Shown piece by piece: positions 34,244 through 46,139 of a stretch of 64,000 bases of DNA. The stretch is from Cornus controversa (Eukaryota > Streptophyta > Magnoliopsida > Cornales > Cornaceae): positions 8,419,501 to 8,483,500 of the forward strand of contig CM048850.1 of NCBI GenBank assembly GCA_026545225.1, written 5' to 3'. Position numbers and translations under genes: made by a program. Within the stretch, counting starts at the first letter, position 1. The number at the start of each line of letters is the position of its first letter. The notes under the pieces were generated by a model. That model saw only the letters and a program-made list of their open reading frames with translations. It had not been told where the DNA came from and ran no database searches.

Positions 34244-36545
34244 TATCATGCCCCAAAATCTAAGCCATAGGAACACCCCCGTTCTGGGCCTGAACTCTAG
34301 GTCATGAGGTGTCACACTAGACCAACCAATGCCCCATGACCCCATATCAATGTGACAATGCCAAATCATATTCAACATGCTTGACTCCGATCTGGACCAC
34401 CGAGATCATCATTCATCACGGAAGCCTTTCATTCTAATTTTCTCAATTCCCAAACCAAAATGTCATCTAAGATCAATCAATATAAGTCTTAGTATCAAAA
34501 TTTGTGGAAGTGCACCTCTTAATGTCCCATTAAATTATACTATGATCAACTCTAATAAATGGTCCCTCTCTAATAACCAATCACTAAAGTATACTCAACT
34601 AAAATCAATGCAACCTTAAGGCACCTACAATTGATCGTAACCCATGTTACGATTGATCGTAAATCTATGATCAATCGCACATGTATCGAAACACATTAAT
34701 TTTGGTACCAATGTTGGGTCAATTCTACGATACATCGTAATATTATGATTGTAAGATTACGATTGATCGTAAGTCTATTTATGATCCATCGTAACACCCT
34801 CAATAAAAATCATCAATTTCCTTGCGAAACCAATTTGAATCCATTCCTCGTACCTAATGTTCATTGGTACACAGACAATTTCATAGCATAAAAGAAAGTT
34901 AAAATGTTCATTCATCTTCTCTTCAAATCATTCACATGCTCAGTCATATAACCATTTCCATAAACAAGTACAATAAGGCAGAACTCTTACACATGTGTCC
35001 ATAATTCAAAATACATATGTCTAAGGTATACATGTCATCATACATAATCTTTTCAAATTGAAAGTCAGACATCATTACACGTAGTAAATGCATTTAATTC
35101 CACATTCCAGACATGTATTTTACAAAAAGAATCAAAAAGAGTCATCCATGCTACAAACACAACTCAAGGTTGGTGATAGTCGCCTACTTCCTTGCCATAA
35201 CCTAAAATATTTATATAATAAACATGGCATGAGCTCCTACATGCTCAGTAAAAAGAATCAACATGCATCAAACATTATATGCCATCAAACATACCATAAA
35301 TATATGCATTATGCCATGCATTCATGCCCTTCCCATGTCTCACACATAATCGAGAAACCCCAGACTCCAATAAAGGTCCATCCGGTTAAGTCGTGTATCT
35401 CTCACAAGATACCTAGATTCCAATTTCAGGACCACCCAATTAACATTCAGAATCCATGTTTCGGTCCATCCAAGATGTCTTCTACAATCCTCCCATATAC
35501 ACCACCACCATGAATGTGCCATGCATGAACATTTCATTTATATGTATATGCTCATTTTCACATGTGCTTATGCTAAATGCATACACAAGGATCATAATTT
35601 CATATCTTACACATAAATCATGCTTGCACATTTTCATTAAGGCATTAATACAAATACATAGTAGTATTTATCATATACATACACCAAATGCACCATTAGC
35701 CCCATTTTCCCATATGTTTTTCCCTCATAATTTTCATACAATGCATATAAACACATAATCATGATTTTCATATTTTCAAATCACACAAATACCATATTTA
35801 TACATGTCTATACATATTAAACACGTGAAAATACACAAAATCCTAGTTGTATGCCCTAGGCATCCAACCAACTCACTAAAATCCCTGAATTTATGGTTTA
35901 GAGATTCTTACCTCAGTTTAGAAGAGAATATAAACAAAAACCCTTTTCCCACCAAAATGAAAATAGCCTCCAATGGCTTTTTTTCCAGGTCAAATGGAAG
36001 CCCTTGTCGCGTATAATACTTCTTTTTTCTTCGGCACCATCTAAATCAAGCCTTAAGTGCTCCAAATCAGAAAGAGAAGGAAGAAAGATGAAAAGGGAAG
36101 AGGGAGAGGGAGTGGCCAGATGATTTGAGAGAGAAAATGAGGTTAAAATATCTATGTATGGATACTTATAAGCCCTAGGGCATGAAATAACCAAAATGCC
36201 CCTCATCACTTAACGTACCCTCCCGACCTCCGTTTTCAATTTTGAAAACTCCTACAGTCCTAAAATAAATTCCTCATATATTTAAACATTTCAAATTGTC
36301 TAAAATAAAAAATAAACTTTTTCAAAAAAATATCCGATTTTTCGGGCCCATCCGACTCGTGTCCCGGGTCCTGCCCCAAAAATCTCAAATTGAGCCAAAT
36401 AACTTCAAAACTTTCCCAGACCCTTAAACAAGTCCCTAAACTTGAATTTAATTTTTAAAACATGCATAAAATCATTTAAAATCATTTAAAACAATAAATG
36501 ACAAATAAAAAAGAAAATCAGCCAAAAATAGGCACGATCTTTACA
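34244..36545 (-). repeat. 5' LTR of Tekay element (2.30 kb)
   Basis: On the minus strand it starts TGTAAAGATCGTGCC at 36545 and ends GGGGCATGATA at 34244, the last bases having drifted from the GGGGCGTCACA of the 3' copy. Clustered ATTGATCGTAA/TTACGATC words lie at 34630-34790. Confidence 0.88.
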
Positions 36546-37332
36546 CTTTGGGTGGTATTCACGAGACCCTAGGGAGTGTGTTTTAGGTGTTTCTACTAAA
36601 AAAATAGGATCTCAATCCTCGTTATATAAACTCTTTTAAGTAATGGTAAGGAAATGGCAGAATCCCACCAACCTTGAGTCAGTTTTAGAGCATGGATGAC
36701 CCTTTTGATCACTTTAGTGAATGCATGTCCATATGTATAAGGATCTTTTATGAATTCATCTATGCGAATGATTATGGAATTGTGAATTGATCGATAGTTT
36801 GAGCTTCATTATGTTTGATATGTCCAGGTTAATTGTGTATAAGGTTAAACGGAAGTAGGAGCACGAACTTGGTGTTGTAGGGAAATGAAGGATTTTAATC
36901 TGGCACATTATGATGGATCGTAACCTGCATTACGATTGATCATATTAATACAATAGATCATAAGCTGGAATACGATGGATTGTATAATTGGTATAATTTA
37001 TGAAAATTAAAGTGATAAAATCTAATGCGTTATGATACTTGGTACGATAGATTCACGATTGATCGTAAATTTTATAATTGATCGTAATGACCAATGCGAT
37101 TGGTCATAATGTCTCGGTAGCCAAATGTAGTTGACATTGTGGATTGTTTTGGTTAGTCATCTATGGAGGAGTCCACTAGTTTGAGTGGGGTAATGTGTAT
37201 TCTTCTGCGTGTATGTATGATGTTCTGAAGTTGGAATTGAAAATTTTAGTGTTTTGGATTGGAACTTAGGGTGTAACTGTAAAGCTTCCACATAGTTACC
37301 TCAATGTCCTGGATAAGAAATTGGGCATGACA
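36546..37332 (+). mobile_element. Tekay-like LTR, right part, with PBS-like site
   Basis: This continues the LTR from 26987. It ends AAATTGGGCATGACA at 37332, like the GGGGCGTCACA end of the nested element's LTR. TTGGTTTTAGATG, an 8-of-12 match to the iMet primer site, follows at 37335. It also carries several ATTGATCGTA words near 36920-37090, as in the nested LTRs. Confidence 0.6.
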
Positions 37333-37399
37333 GATTGGTTTTAGATGGATGGTTTGGGGTCAACTCACCTTCGGAGTTCGAGTACGGGAAAGGGGCAGG

Positions 37400-38950
37400 G
37401 ATTCCGGGTGGAAAATTCCATCTCCAAGAGATTGGTTTTTTAAAATGAAAATGAGAGTTTTAAGATATAAAATGACTATTTCCAAATAAATGTTACTTTT
37501 GGGAATGAGAATGAGGATTTTGAAATAAAACAACCATTTTCGAATAAATGGTATTTTTTGGAATGAAAATGGAGATTTTGAAAAATGATCATTTACAAAT
37601 AAATGGTGTTTTTGAAATGAAAAGAGGTTTTGCAACAAAAATGACCATTTTACAAAGAAATGGTGTTTTTGAAATAATTGAGGTGAATATGGTATTTTTG
37701 AAATGAGAATAGAATTTTGAGATGAAAATGATATTATTATTTTTAAATAACAATAGAGATTTGAGATGAAAATGGTAGTTTTGGAAAGAGACTTTCAAAG
37801 AAAAATTATCATTTACATGTAAATGGGTTTTAAAGATAAGAATGGAAAATTTTAATTGAAAATGTTCATCTTTTTAAAGAAATGGGATTTTTGGAGTGAA
37901 AAATGACAATCTAGATGTAAATTGGTTTAGAGATAGAAACTAAATATTTTGAGTTGAAAATGTCCATTTTCCATTAAATAGGTTTTTTAGAGTGAAATTA
38001 AGAATTTTGACATGAAAATGACCGTTTACATGGAAATGAGTTTAAAGGGAGAGAATTGAGAATTTTGAATTGAAAATGACCACTTTCTATAAATTGGTTT
38101 AGAGAGAGAACGAGAGTTTTGACACAAAAAATGAACGTGTAGATGTAAAAGCCTTTAGAAAAATGAAAGTGTTGATTTTGAGATGAAAAAAACCCATTTA
38201 TATGAAAATGGGTTTAAAGAGATGAAACTTTTGAAATGAAAAGTCCCACATACATGCAAGTGGGTTTTGGTTGGATGAAAACAATGATTTGGACATGAAA
38301 ACAACAGTTTGAAATGAAAATAAAATTTTTGGGATGAAAAGACCCACTTACATGCAAGTGATTTTTTAGAGAGAGAAAATGAGCATTTTGACATGAAAAT
38401 GGCCATTTACATAGAAATGGATTTTAAAAAAATAAAAATGTATATTTTGAGATGAAAAGACCCCACTTACATGAAAATGGGTTTCTGAGACATGAGAATT
38501 TAACATGAAAATGGTTTATTTTTGTGAAAATAGAATTTTGAGATGAAACTACCCACTAACATGCAAGTAGTTTTTTTAAAGAGATCAAAATGAGAGTTTT
38601 GACATGATAATGGTTTATTTTTGTGAAAATGAAATTTTGAGATGAAAAGGACCACTTATATGAAAGTGGAGTTTTAGAGAAATGAAAATGAGGGCTTTGA
38701 CATGCAAATGGTTTATTTTTCTGAAAAGTGTTTCGAGATTAAAAGACCCACTTACATGCAAGTGAATTTTTAGAGAGATAAAAATGAGAGTTTTGACATG
38801 AAAAAGGTTTATTTTTGTAAAAATAGAATTTTGAGATGAAAAGACCCACTATATGCAAGTGGAGTTTTAGAGAGATGGAAATGAGGGTTTCGTCATGAAA
38901 ATGGTTCATTCTTGTGAAAATGAAATTTTGGAAAAGATTAAATGAAATGA
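37400..38950. repeat. Degenerate tandem array (60-100 bp) with short palindromes
   Basis: The unit in the right half is about 98 bp: ACTTACATGCAAGTG-like cores occur near 38555, 38653, 38750 and 38849. Units also share TTTTGAGATGAAAAGACC, TTTTGACATGAAAATGG and TTTATTTTTGTGAAAAT. In the left half a shorter unit of about 60-65 bp carries GACCATTTACAAATAAATGG. Many cores are palindromic, for example CCATTTACATGTAAATGG-like and CCCACTTACATGCAAGTGG-like. Minus-strand frames through it are repeat artefacts. Confidence 0.82.
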
Positions 38951-39620
38951 GATCAAAAACTTGGAAATGAACATTTTAAAAAGATTTTTTATTTTGATGG
39001 TATCACAACTTCAAAAAGTGTGTTTTGGAAATCAAATTCGTGATCTAATTTTGACTTCATAATGGCTTAGGGAGAGATTTAAGTTATTTTAATGTGAATG
39101 TGTAATTTTTAAAATGGTGATGACCTTGAATATGAATTAGTTACCCTAACATCATCCAAGGACAATGGCTTAGTAACCATTCAAAGGGTTGGAATAACCC
39201 CACAAGAGCCACCTTTAACATGAAAAATGGACATTATAACGATATAACAATGGTGCTAAACCATTACAATGAGCATGCATTTTGGATTTTTTTTAAAAGA
39301 ATAGTGTGTATGTGTGTGATTTGTATTTTAGAGACCCATTTTAAGCATGAATGCACACAATATCAAAATTCAAATAAGGGTTTAAAATAAAACAAAAGTC
39401 CTAACCGAAATTCTAATCAGGTTGTTGGGTAGCTAAGATGTTTGTTACCACCTTGGATGTCCAACGGTTAGGGAGCTATGGCATCGCTGCTCCACATATC
39501 CCATTGAACTAGCACAAGGAATAGTGGCAAGAGTTGAAAATATCACACAATCATGTGCTATGTTCAAAGTCAAAGAAAAATGCAATGTATATCAGAAAAA
39601 AAAGGGGTAGAAGTAGAAAG
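38951..39620. other. No recognised gene between array and LTR
   Basis: Mixed AT-rich sequence. A segment at 39500-39600 (CCATTGAACTAGCA and nearby words) is shared in the same strand orientation with 62650-62740. Confidence 0.4.
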
Positions 39621-40010
39621 TTGATGTAGATCCTTAAAAAAAAAGTCTTCAATTATATCTTGAACTCTTTTTTTTACCTTCTTTTTTGGATGTTTTTAGA
39701 AGTTGTCTTCACTTGATTCTTCAATTGACAAATGACTTGTTAGCTTTTAGAGGGCTCCTCCCAACTTGCGTAGATAGAAAGTTTTCTTCTTTTTTTAAGA
39801 GAGAGAAAGTAGAGAGAGTATTCGTATTGTTTTTAGAGAGAAAAAATATTTGCTATAGAGAAGTGAGAAATCATGGAGGCATTATGAGGGTGCAGAGAGA
39901 GAGTTGATGATTGGATGAGGGGGAGAGGTCACCTATTTATAGAAAAACAAGGTGGCAAAGTTGTAAATTTTGAGAATGAGAAAGTAATGTCTTAAAGATG
40001 CTAAACATGA

Positions 40011-40260
40011 CTTTTTAGTGTATTTTTGACCCTGTTGAGCTTTAAAGTGCAGAAACATTTCAAATTATTGTATATATTACCCTATCAAGCTTTGAAGTGC
40101 GAAAACGTTCCACTTTAGTTTATTTTTGACCTTATCGAGCTTCGAAGTGCAGAAACATTCCAGTTTAGTGTATTTTTGAGTGGGTTGAGCCTCGAAGTAT
40201 TGAAACATTCCGCTTTAGTATATTTTTGACTATGTAGTGCTTCAAAGTGCAACAATGACA
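40011..40260. repeat. 50-bp tandem repeat, 5 copies
   Basis: TATTTTTGAC-like words lie at 40021, 40121, 40171 and 40221, with a diverged copy near 40071. Each is followed by GAGCTTCGAAGTGCAGAAAC variants. Confidence 0.88.
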
Positions 40261-40599
40261 TCTTCTAAGAAGAAGGACAAATGACCATTTTGCCTTTGAA
40301 CTGAATTCTTGGAACTAGATTTCAGGCCTGGACTTAAGCCTACCTTGGGGCAAAATTATGATTTTGCCTCTCGAGTGGTTGTAAAGTTTGAAATCGTATC
40401 TTGATGTGGCAGTGGGGCCTAGGTTTTAGAGTGAACTGAACATCGTAGCGAAGGCAGATATTTGATCTGGTGGTGGGATTTTCTTAGCACAATTACAATT
40501 TTTCCCCTAGTGGAATTGGGGTCCGAAGTCACATTACGATGTAAGGCTACACGTTCTTAAGGTTTTGACATGCTACAGACATGGTGATGAGGTCAGATT

Positions 40600-41150
40600 T
40601 TTTTATCTAACTTTCGTTGTGAAATGAGAATTTTGTCCTTGTTATAATTGGAGGCTTGGGATCAATTTTTGGATTTTGCCCTTGTCATCGAACGGTTATT
40701 TGTTTGGGCACAAAATTATGATTTTGCCCCTAAGGTGGTTCAAGAAATTGGGATTGCAATCTGATATGATACCAGGCAATCCCAATGTTTTGGATCATGC
40801 CGGATACAATGGAAAATTTTAATCGCTGATCCAACAATTAGATTTGTTTGGACACAAAATTACAATTTTGCCCCTAAGATAATTTGAGCGATTGGCATCA
40901 CAGTTTGATGCGATGTCATGTGATCCCAAGGTTTTGGAACATGTTTGATGCAATGACAAAGTTTGATCGCTGATCTAACACTGAGATTTGTTTAGGTTCA
41001 AAATTATGATCCCTATAGTGATTTGAGCGATCGGGATACCAATGTAATGTGATCCTAAGGTTTTGGAACATGCCGAATATGGTGGTGAAGTCTGATTACC
41101 AATCAAATGGTTGGATTTGTCTTGGTGCAGAAGGTCACCTATCATTTTGA
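40600..41150. repeat. ~144-bp tandem repeat in gypsy LTR
   Basis: TTTGTTTGGGCACAAAATTA and variants occur at 40699, 40843 and 40987 with a degenerate copy at 41116. Units contain ATTTTGCCCCTAA and GGTTTTGGAACATG. The reverse complement of the same family forms the array at 61340-62050. Confidence 0.85.
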
Positions 41151-41260
41151 TAACGCGATTGTTGTGAAATTTAATATGGTGGATCGGAGAACATGATCTC
41201 AGATCGAATTTGTTCGGAAATATTTTCATAGTGTGGGCGATGTAAAATTGGGTATCTACA

Positions 41261-41762
41261 TATACAACATATGGAGAGTTTGGAATTAAACTATCTATAC
41301 TTGATGGTGATTGTATTTCCTTTCTTTGTTCTTCCTTTCGGGTGGCTTGTCTAGTTCTAGGTGATTAATTATTGTTTTGGGGGCTCAAAGGTGACTTCCC
41401 AACTACTTGTTATTTCTTATGCTTATTATTTTATCTTTGTAGGAAATGTTGAGGAGGGAGCAAGTTTTTTTATGATGGTGTTGGCCTTTTATAGCATATA
41501 TAGTGATGCTTGTCTTCTTTGTAGTATTTATTTGGTTGGATGTATTGCATGCATTGTATAGTTTGAACTTTGGTTAGATGTATAGAAGACATTATATGTT
41601 ACTTTTCTGTATATATATTTGGTTGCGTGCTTGTTTCTCTTGTCCCTAGAAACATTGTTTTTTTTTGTTTTTTTTGGTCAGTATATGTAGTTTTCATGTT
41701 ATACTTGTGCCCACATTATATGTTAAAACATATTTTACATTATTTTTTTAATGTACTGATAA
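41261..41762. other. T-rich stretch without recognised gene
   Basis: Two hydrophobic open frames (41361-41561 and 41570-41770, +) are Phe/Tyr/Val/Cys-rich, which fits T-rich DNA. They have no recognisable motif, so I do not call genes. Confidence 0.4.
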
Positions 41763-41771
41763 TTTATTAAT

Positions 41772-42216
41772 GGGTAAAGTACACTGACCTTCTATGAGGT
41801 TTAGTCAATATACACTGACCTCCCCTCTTATTTGTCAAATTACACTAACATTCCTTGTCAGAGTTATTAGATATATGCCATTAACAAAAGTAACAAAATT
41901 ACCTTTTTTCCCTCATTTATTTTTAATATTATTTTAGTTCATAAATATATCAAAGCGAAAAGACAAAATTATCCAATAGTATTCCACGTTTGCTCACCTT
42001 TCTCCTTTCGCTCCATTGCCATTAATGACACCTGTGAGCTCAACAGTTCATTTAGAAAACAAAATCTAAAATTGATGAAAAATAAAATATTTTGACAACT
42101 TAAACCCAATTGTTGTTTAAATAAATAATTGAAGAGTCTGCTACGTGTGAATAAGTTGGTTGGTTACTAGCTTTTATATATGGATTGACTACTTGGCTCT
42201 GTAATTTTGTATGCTA

Positions 42217-42248
<32 letters not shown>

Positions 42249-42918
42249 TTATGTATGTAATCAAAACAATGAACTTTTGTTCTGTGACTTTTAAAAACGT
42301 AAAAAAAGAATCAAAAAGAAAAAAAATATTTATTACATAAACTGAACCCAGAATTTCTAATTCAAATAATTTAACGCTAATTCTTCTAAACCCAATTCCG
42401 AAACCACATATATGTTCCATTGAAGCCAAGCCACACAATTAAACTCTATAATTTTAAGATCCTAACTCTTGATTGAATTAAGTAAAGAGAGAGAAAGTAG
42501 GGAGAGGTGATAATGAAAAGAAAAAAGAAGAGAAAAAAATATTTTATCGCTTCTCTCTCTTGCCATATAAATTATTGTCGGCAACCTTCACTCGAGATTA
42601 ATTTTTGACTTTTTGAAATGATAAGAAAAGGAAGAAGATAATTTTTTCAACTTTATTCAGTTAAAAAAGGTATATAAGTATTTCATGTGATTTCATAGGG
42701 ATAATTACATTTTTACATGTTTTTCAAAGGTAGAACTGGAATTTAAAATATACAAATTGCTAACATCATAATTTTTCATCATTGACTATGTTGACCATTA
42801 ACGGAAGGGAGGTTTGTGTTATCTCGTATTCAAACCTCAAGGGAGGTTAGTGTAATATGACAAACAAGAGGGGAGGTTAGTGTATATTTTTGAAGTTCAG
42901 GGGATGTCAGTATAACCC
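41772..42918. mobile_element. Mutator-like MITE with 9-bp target duplication
   Basis: The perfect duplication TTTATTAAT lies at 41763-41771 and 42919-42927. Terminal inverted repeats of roughly 80 bp start GGGTAAAGTACACTGACC on the left and GGGTTATACTGACATCCCC on the reversed right. Both include ATATACACTNACCTCCCCTC. Nine-base duplications and long TIRs indicate the Mutator superfamily. No transposase is present. A (TG)n(TA)n microsatellite lies at 42216-42250. Confidence 0.9.
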
Positions 42919-43111
42919 TTTATTAATATATAGATGTATATTTTCAGTTGACAACATAGTTGTATAGGATTGAACGTTACATAATAAAGTTGTTATTTTA
43001 CTTGTGAAATGGAATTTTGGTCTTTTTTTTCTATAAAATGAATCTACAGCTTTCTATTGTTGTAAGGTTTATTTTGTTAAATAACAATTTCATTTTTCTT
43101 GGTAATGTATA

Positions 43112-43470
43112 TGATAGGGGAAATGACGGATTTTTTTACAATTACGGAAACGTGTCGAGATGAATTGACAAATTTGACTAAACTCCTTGATATATGAAAG
43201 ATTATATAAACAGCAAAATTTTTCCTATTGAACAAATATGATTTCTTGGATAATATGAGAATCAGAGATCGTGTACCTTGATAGGGATAATTTTTCAACC
43301 CCTTAGTATTTAACAATTGGTGAAACAATCAATCTCCTTGGTGTACTGCCTGTAAGAATCACCACTATGACCCTTAAGGTTGATTATCTAAAAACCAAGT
43401 TCTTGTAGGAGAACCCTAGGTTTATGAATTGATATCTCTCTCTGCAATCTCTGATGTCGCCCTACCAAGA
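43112..43470 (-). mobile_element. Fragment of a copia LTR (second copy of 46142-46490)
   Basis: From TGATAGGGG at 43112 the sequence parallels 46142-46490 for about 350 bp. Shared words include CGTGTCGAGATGAAT, GAGATCGTGTACCTTGAT and GTTCTTGTAGGAGAACCCTAGGTTT. Similarity stops near 43470. It would be the end of the 3' LTR of a minus-strand element whose 5' LTR starts at 51747. Confidence 0.6.
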
Positions 43471-43789
43471 GGAGTAGACGAACTCGAAACACAGTTAATG
43501 CACATTTCTATTAATCAAAATGCACTTCTTGATTAATTGCAGCCCTCACTTCGTTTAATCGAAGTGGAGGTTACGATCAATCGAAACTTACACTTGATCA
43601 AACTTGTATCGTAGTACTATCGAAATCCCACTAGAATTGATCATTCATTTAATCATAAATTTTTTATTGATAAAAAGAGTACCATCGATTAATCGACACT
43701 CTTTAATTAAGCAAAATAGGGATTTCGATTAGCGAAAGTCCTCGAACAATTTCCCTGTAAAATTTTCTTAAGGCTTTGTTTGAATAAAC

Positions 43790-44240
43790 AGGAGAGAAAA
43801 GAAAAGAAAGGATAACATTAGTTATGAGAGAAAAGAAAAGAAAAGAGAAGATAACATGTATTCATATTTGGATAAATTATGAAGGAAAGAAAGGAAATTA
43901 TCGTATTCTTGTTTGAAAAAGGTAAATGAGAGAAAAGAAAAGAAACCATTTTAATCAATTTACTATCATGTCCTTTTATTTTTATAGTACAAGATATATC
44001 CAAATGTCTTTTAAATTTTGTTCTTTAAAATGTTAGTGTTATTTTTGGTATTATGAAAGATTCACTTATTCTTATCATTTCTCTACAAATCTTCCCACTT
44101 TTGGAAGGATAGCACATAAGATATTTGGAGGGATAAGTTATCCCTCCAAATCACTCCTAATTTTTTATTTTCTTTCCAATGACAATCCAAACACAAAAAA
44201 TACTATCTTTTCCTTTCTTTTCTTTTCTTTTCCTTCCAAT
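43790..44240. mobile_element. Possible MITE with AAAGA-rich inverted ends
   Basis: GAGAGAAAAGAAAAGAAAGGATAAC on the left is mirrored by TATCTTTTCCTTTCTTTTC on the right. An internal GGAGGGATAAGTTATCCCTCC palindrome lies near 44132. Simple-sequence ends make the TIR claim weak, and no clear target duplication was found. Confidence 0.35.
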
Positions 44241-44689
44241 TCCTTCAACCCACATTCACATTATCTAGCATTCACTATGCTCAAAATCGTGCATATAATG
44301 TATAAGATCATAAAAAATAATTATAACATGTTCTCAAAACATAAAAGGTCTTATACATGTTCACCACATGCATATAGTCCACATTCCGGATATGCATTCA
44401 AATAAAACACTAAATGTCTTTAAGTGAAACCAATCTTGCTTCACACCAACTCACCATTGGAGAAACTCCATCACTTTTTTACCATTTCTTGAAAAGAGTT
44501 AATACTTATGGGATGAGCTACAACAGGCTCAGTAGGAATGACTAAAACATAATTTCACAAGTTCCTTGAATACCACATAAACATACATTTGTATTTAATC
44601 ATGTTATGCAAAATTCATACATCTCAACCATATCATGAGCTGCATATGATGCAACATGATATGCACATCTCCCTCATCCTCTCCACACA

Positions 44690-44885
44690 ACCATTGGACT
44701 CCGATTACTGGATGATCCAATTCTATCTAAATGGGGCTCCTACCCAGATTACCCCATCATAGGACACCAATTACGGGATTATCCTCTTCCACCTAACTGG
44801 GGCTTCTCCTTGGATTACCCCATGGGGCTCCTACCCGGATTACCTCGCATAGGACTTCGATTACTAGATTATCCTATTCCACTCG
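44690..44885. repeat. Degenerate 65-90-bp tandem repeat
   Basis: GGACTCCGATTACTGGATGA near 44697 recurs as GGACACCAATTACGGGATTA near 44762 and GGACTTCGATTACTAGATTA near 44849. GGGGCTCCTACCCGGATTAC lies between the copies. Confidence 0.75.
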
Positions 44886-46123
44886 TCAAGATGATTCACC
44901 ATCCAATTGAGCTCACTACCCTCACCATATGCTTGCCAATGAATGAAGATGAATTTCACATGTTCATGCTAAACATGTACATGTAATTGAATGTAACATG
45001 ATAACCACTCAACATGCTTGTACATTTCCATACAAATTCCATATGCAACCACTTTGAGCATGAATCACATTTTTCACATTTCACATCACTTATATTGATA
45101 ATCAAACATGTTTTACTTCTAAACATGCTTTCAAGATAATTTATTAACACATAAATATTACCTCCACATATACCTATAAACACACATAATTCTCTCACAT
45201 TTCACATTTAACATGCTCTATAATCATTTAAAACAATTATAACATGTAATCACCACATTTCATATTCAAAACTCATTAAATTTTATAATCTAGCATCTTT
45301 TAATCTTGAAATATATCTAATTATACCCACATAACCAATTGGTTTCCATAGACAACCAATATACTCACACAAATCCTAAATTCCATAGGTTAAGCATCCA
45401 TACCTCAATTTAGAAGAGCTTCTAAATAATTTTTTCAATTTATCTCTGAAATTAACTTTCTCTAAATTTGATTCTGAATGGATCAAACTCGAGCCCTCTA
45501 TACGTAGGCCAATTCTTTCTTCTTTGGTGCCTTTCAATTCTTGCCCTAATCTTCTCAATTTCAATGAAGAAGGAAGAAGATGAATGTGTGTGTGTGTGTC
45601 TGTGTATTGCTCTCTCAATTAGCTGATGAAGAATGAGAGTTGTATTCTCGTCCTTTCTATTTATAGATATAGCCTCTCATATTTACCAAAATGCCACTAG
45701 TCTCTTACCGAAACTTTCTAGGCTCCGTTTTTGATTTCGCTATCTCCTACAGACTCGAAATTAATTCCATAACTCATAAAATATTTTATCTAAGCTTCTC
45801 TAAAAATTTAGTGTCATTCTGACACTTTTGTATGTTTTGGGCCCACCGGACCCACGTATCAGGCCCACCCAACCCAAAAAACTCAAATTTCACCAAATGC
45901 TCCCAAAATTTTTACAGACCCTTACACAAGTCTCCAAACATGTATTTCATATTTAAAATACATATATAATCATTTAAAACATTTATATGACAATAAATGA
46001 AAATAAAAGAAAACTAACAAAAAATGGTCACAGTTCCTACAACAAAACACATCTATAACATGATTTTAAGAAGCCATGAATATTTAGAAAAAAATTAAAT
46101 ACATAATTTTTCATAAACATGAA

Positions 46124-46139
46124 GGTGGCTCTAATACCA
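46124..46139 (-). other. Primer-binding site of minus-strand copia remnant
   Basis: The minus strand reads TGGTATTAGAGCCACC two bases after the LTR end, one base from the iMet consensus. Confidence 0.75.

Larger units (their letters stand above)
26988..36545 (-). mobile_element. Complete but defective Tekay-type chromovirus (Ty3/gypsy)
   Basis: The two LTRs (26988-28831 and 34244-36545) flank a minus-strand polyprotein region. The flanks CTTTT (26983-26987) and CTTTG (36546-36550) fit a 5-bp target duplication with one change. A PBS (TTGGTATTAGAGC, minus) follows the 5' LTR and a purine tract precedes the 3' LTR. The gene order gag, protease, RT, RNase H, integrase, chromodomain-like tail is typical of chromoviruses. 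Stops and frameshifts throughout make it inactive. It sits inside another Tekay-like LTR. Confidence 0.92.
39620..41260 (-). mobile_element. Gypsy (Tat/Ogre-like) LTR, minus strand
   Basis: On the minus strand it starts TGTAGATACCCAATTTTAC at 41260, then ~144-bp tandem repeats, then 50-bp repeats, a TATA-like CTATAAATAGGTGACC near 39945, and an AG/CT-rich leader with GGGAGGAGCCCTCT. The LTR at 60748 has the same order on the plus strand. The 3' boundary is not resolved. Confidence 0.6.
43471..46041 (-). mobile_element. Tekay-like LTR fragment, minus strand
   Basis: On the minus strand it begins TGTAGGAACTGTGACC at 46041, comparable with TGTAAAGATCGTGCC of the 26988 element. It shares words with that LTR in the same order: ATGGGATGAGCT...GCTCAGTAG at 44511, TTTAGAAGAG near 45410, and CGATC/TTACGATCAATCGAA words near 43565. 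No gag or pol is present. The left boundary and target duplication were not found. Confidence 0.55.

Noticed and set aside
24985-37332. Solo LTR with matching target duplication for the outer Tekay-like LTR
   Set aside because: The flanks TGTGG and GATTG do not match and a PBS-like site follows, so it may be the 5' LTR of a decayed element. I left the status open.
41361-41770. Two hydrophobic frames that could be membrane proteins
   Set aside because: T-rich DNA yields such frames by chance. There are no motifs, introns or regulatory context.
43790-44240. Confident MITE call
   Set aside because: The inverted ends are simple AAAGA sequence and no target duplication was found, so it is kept only at low confidence.
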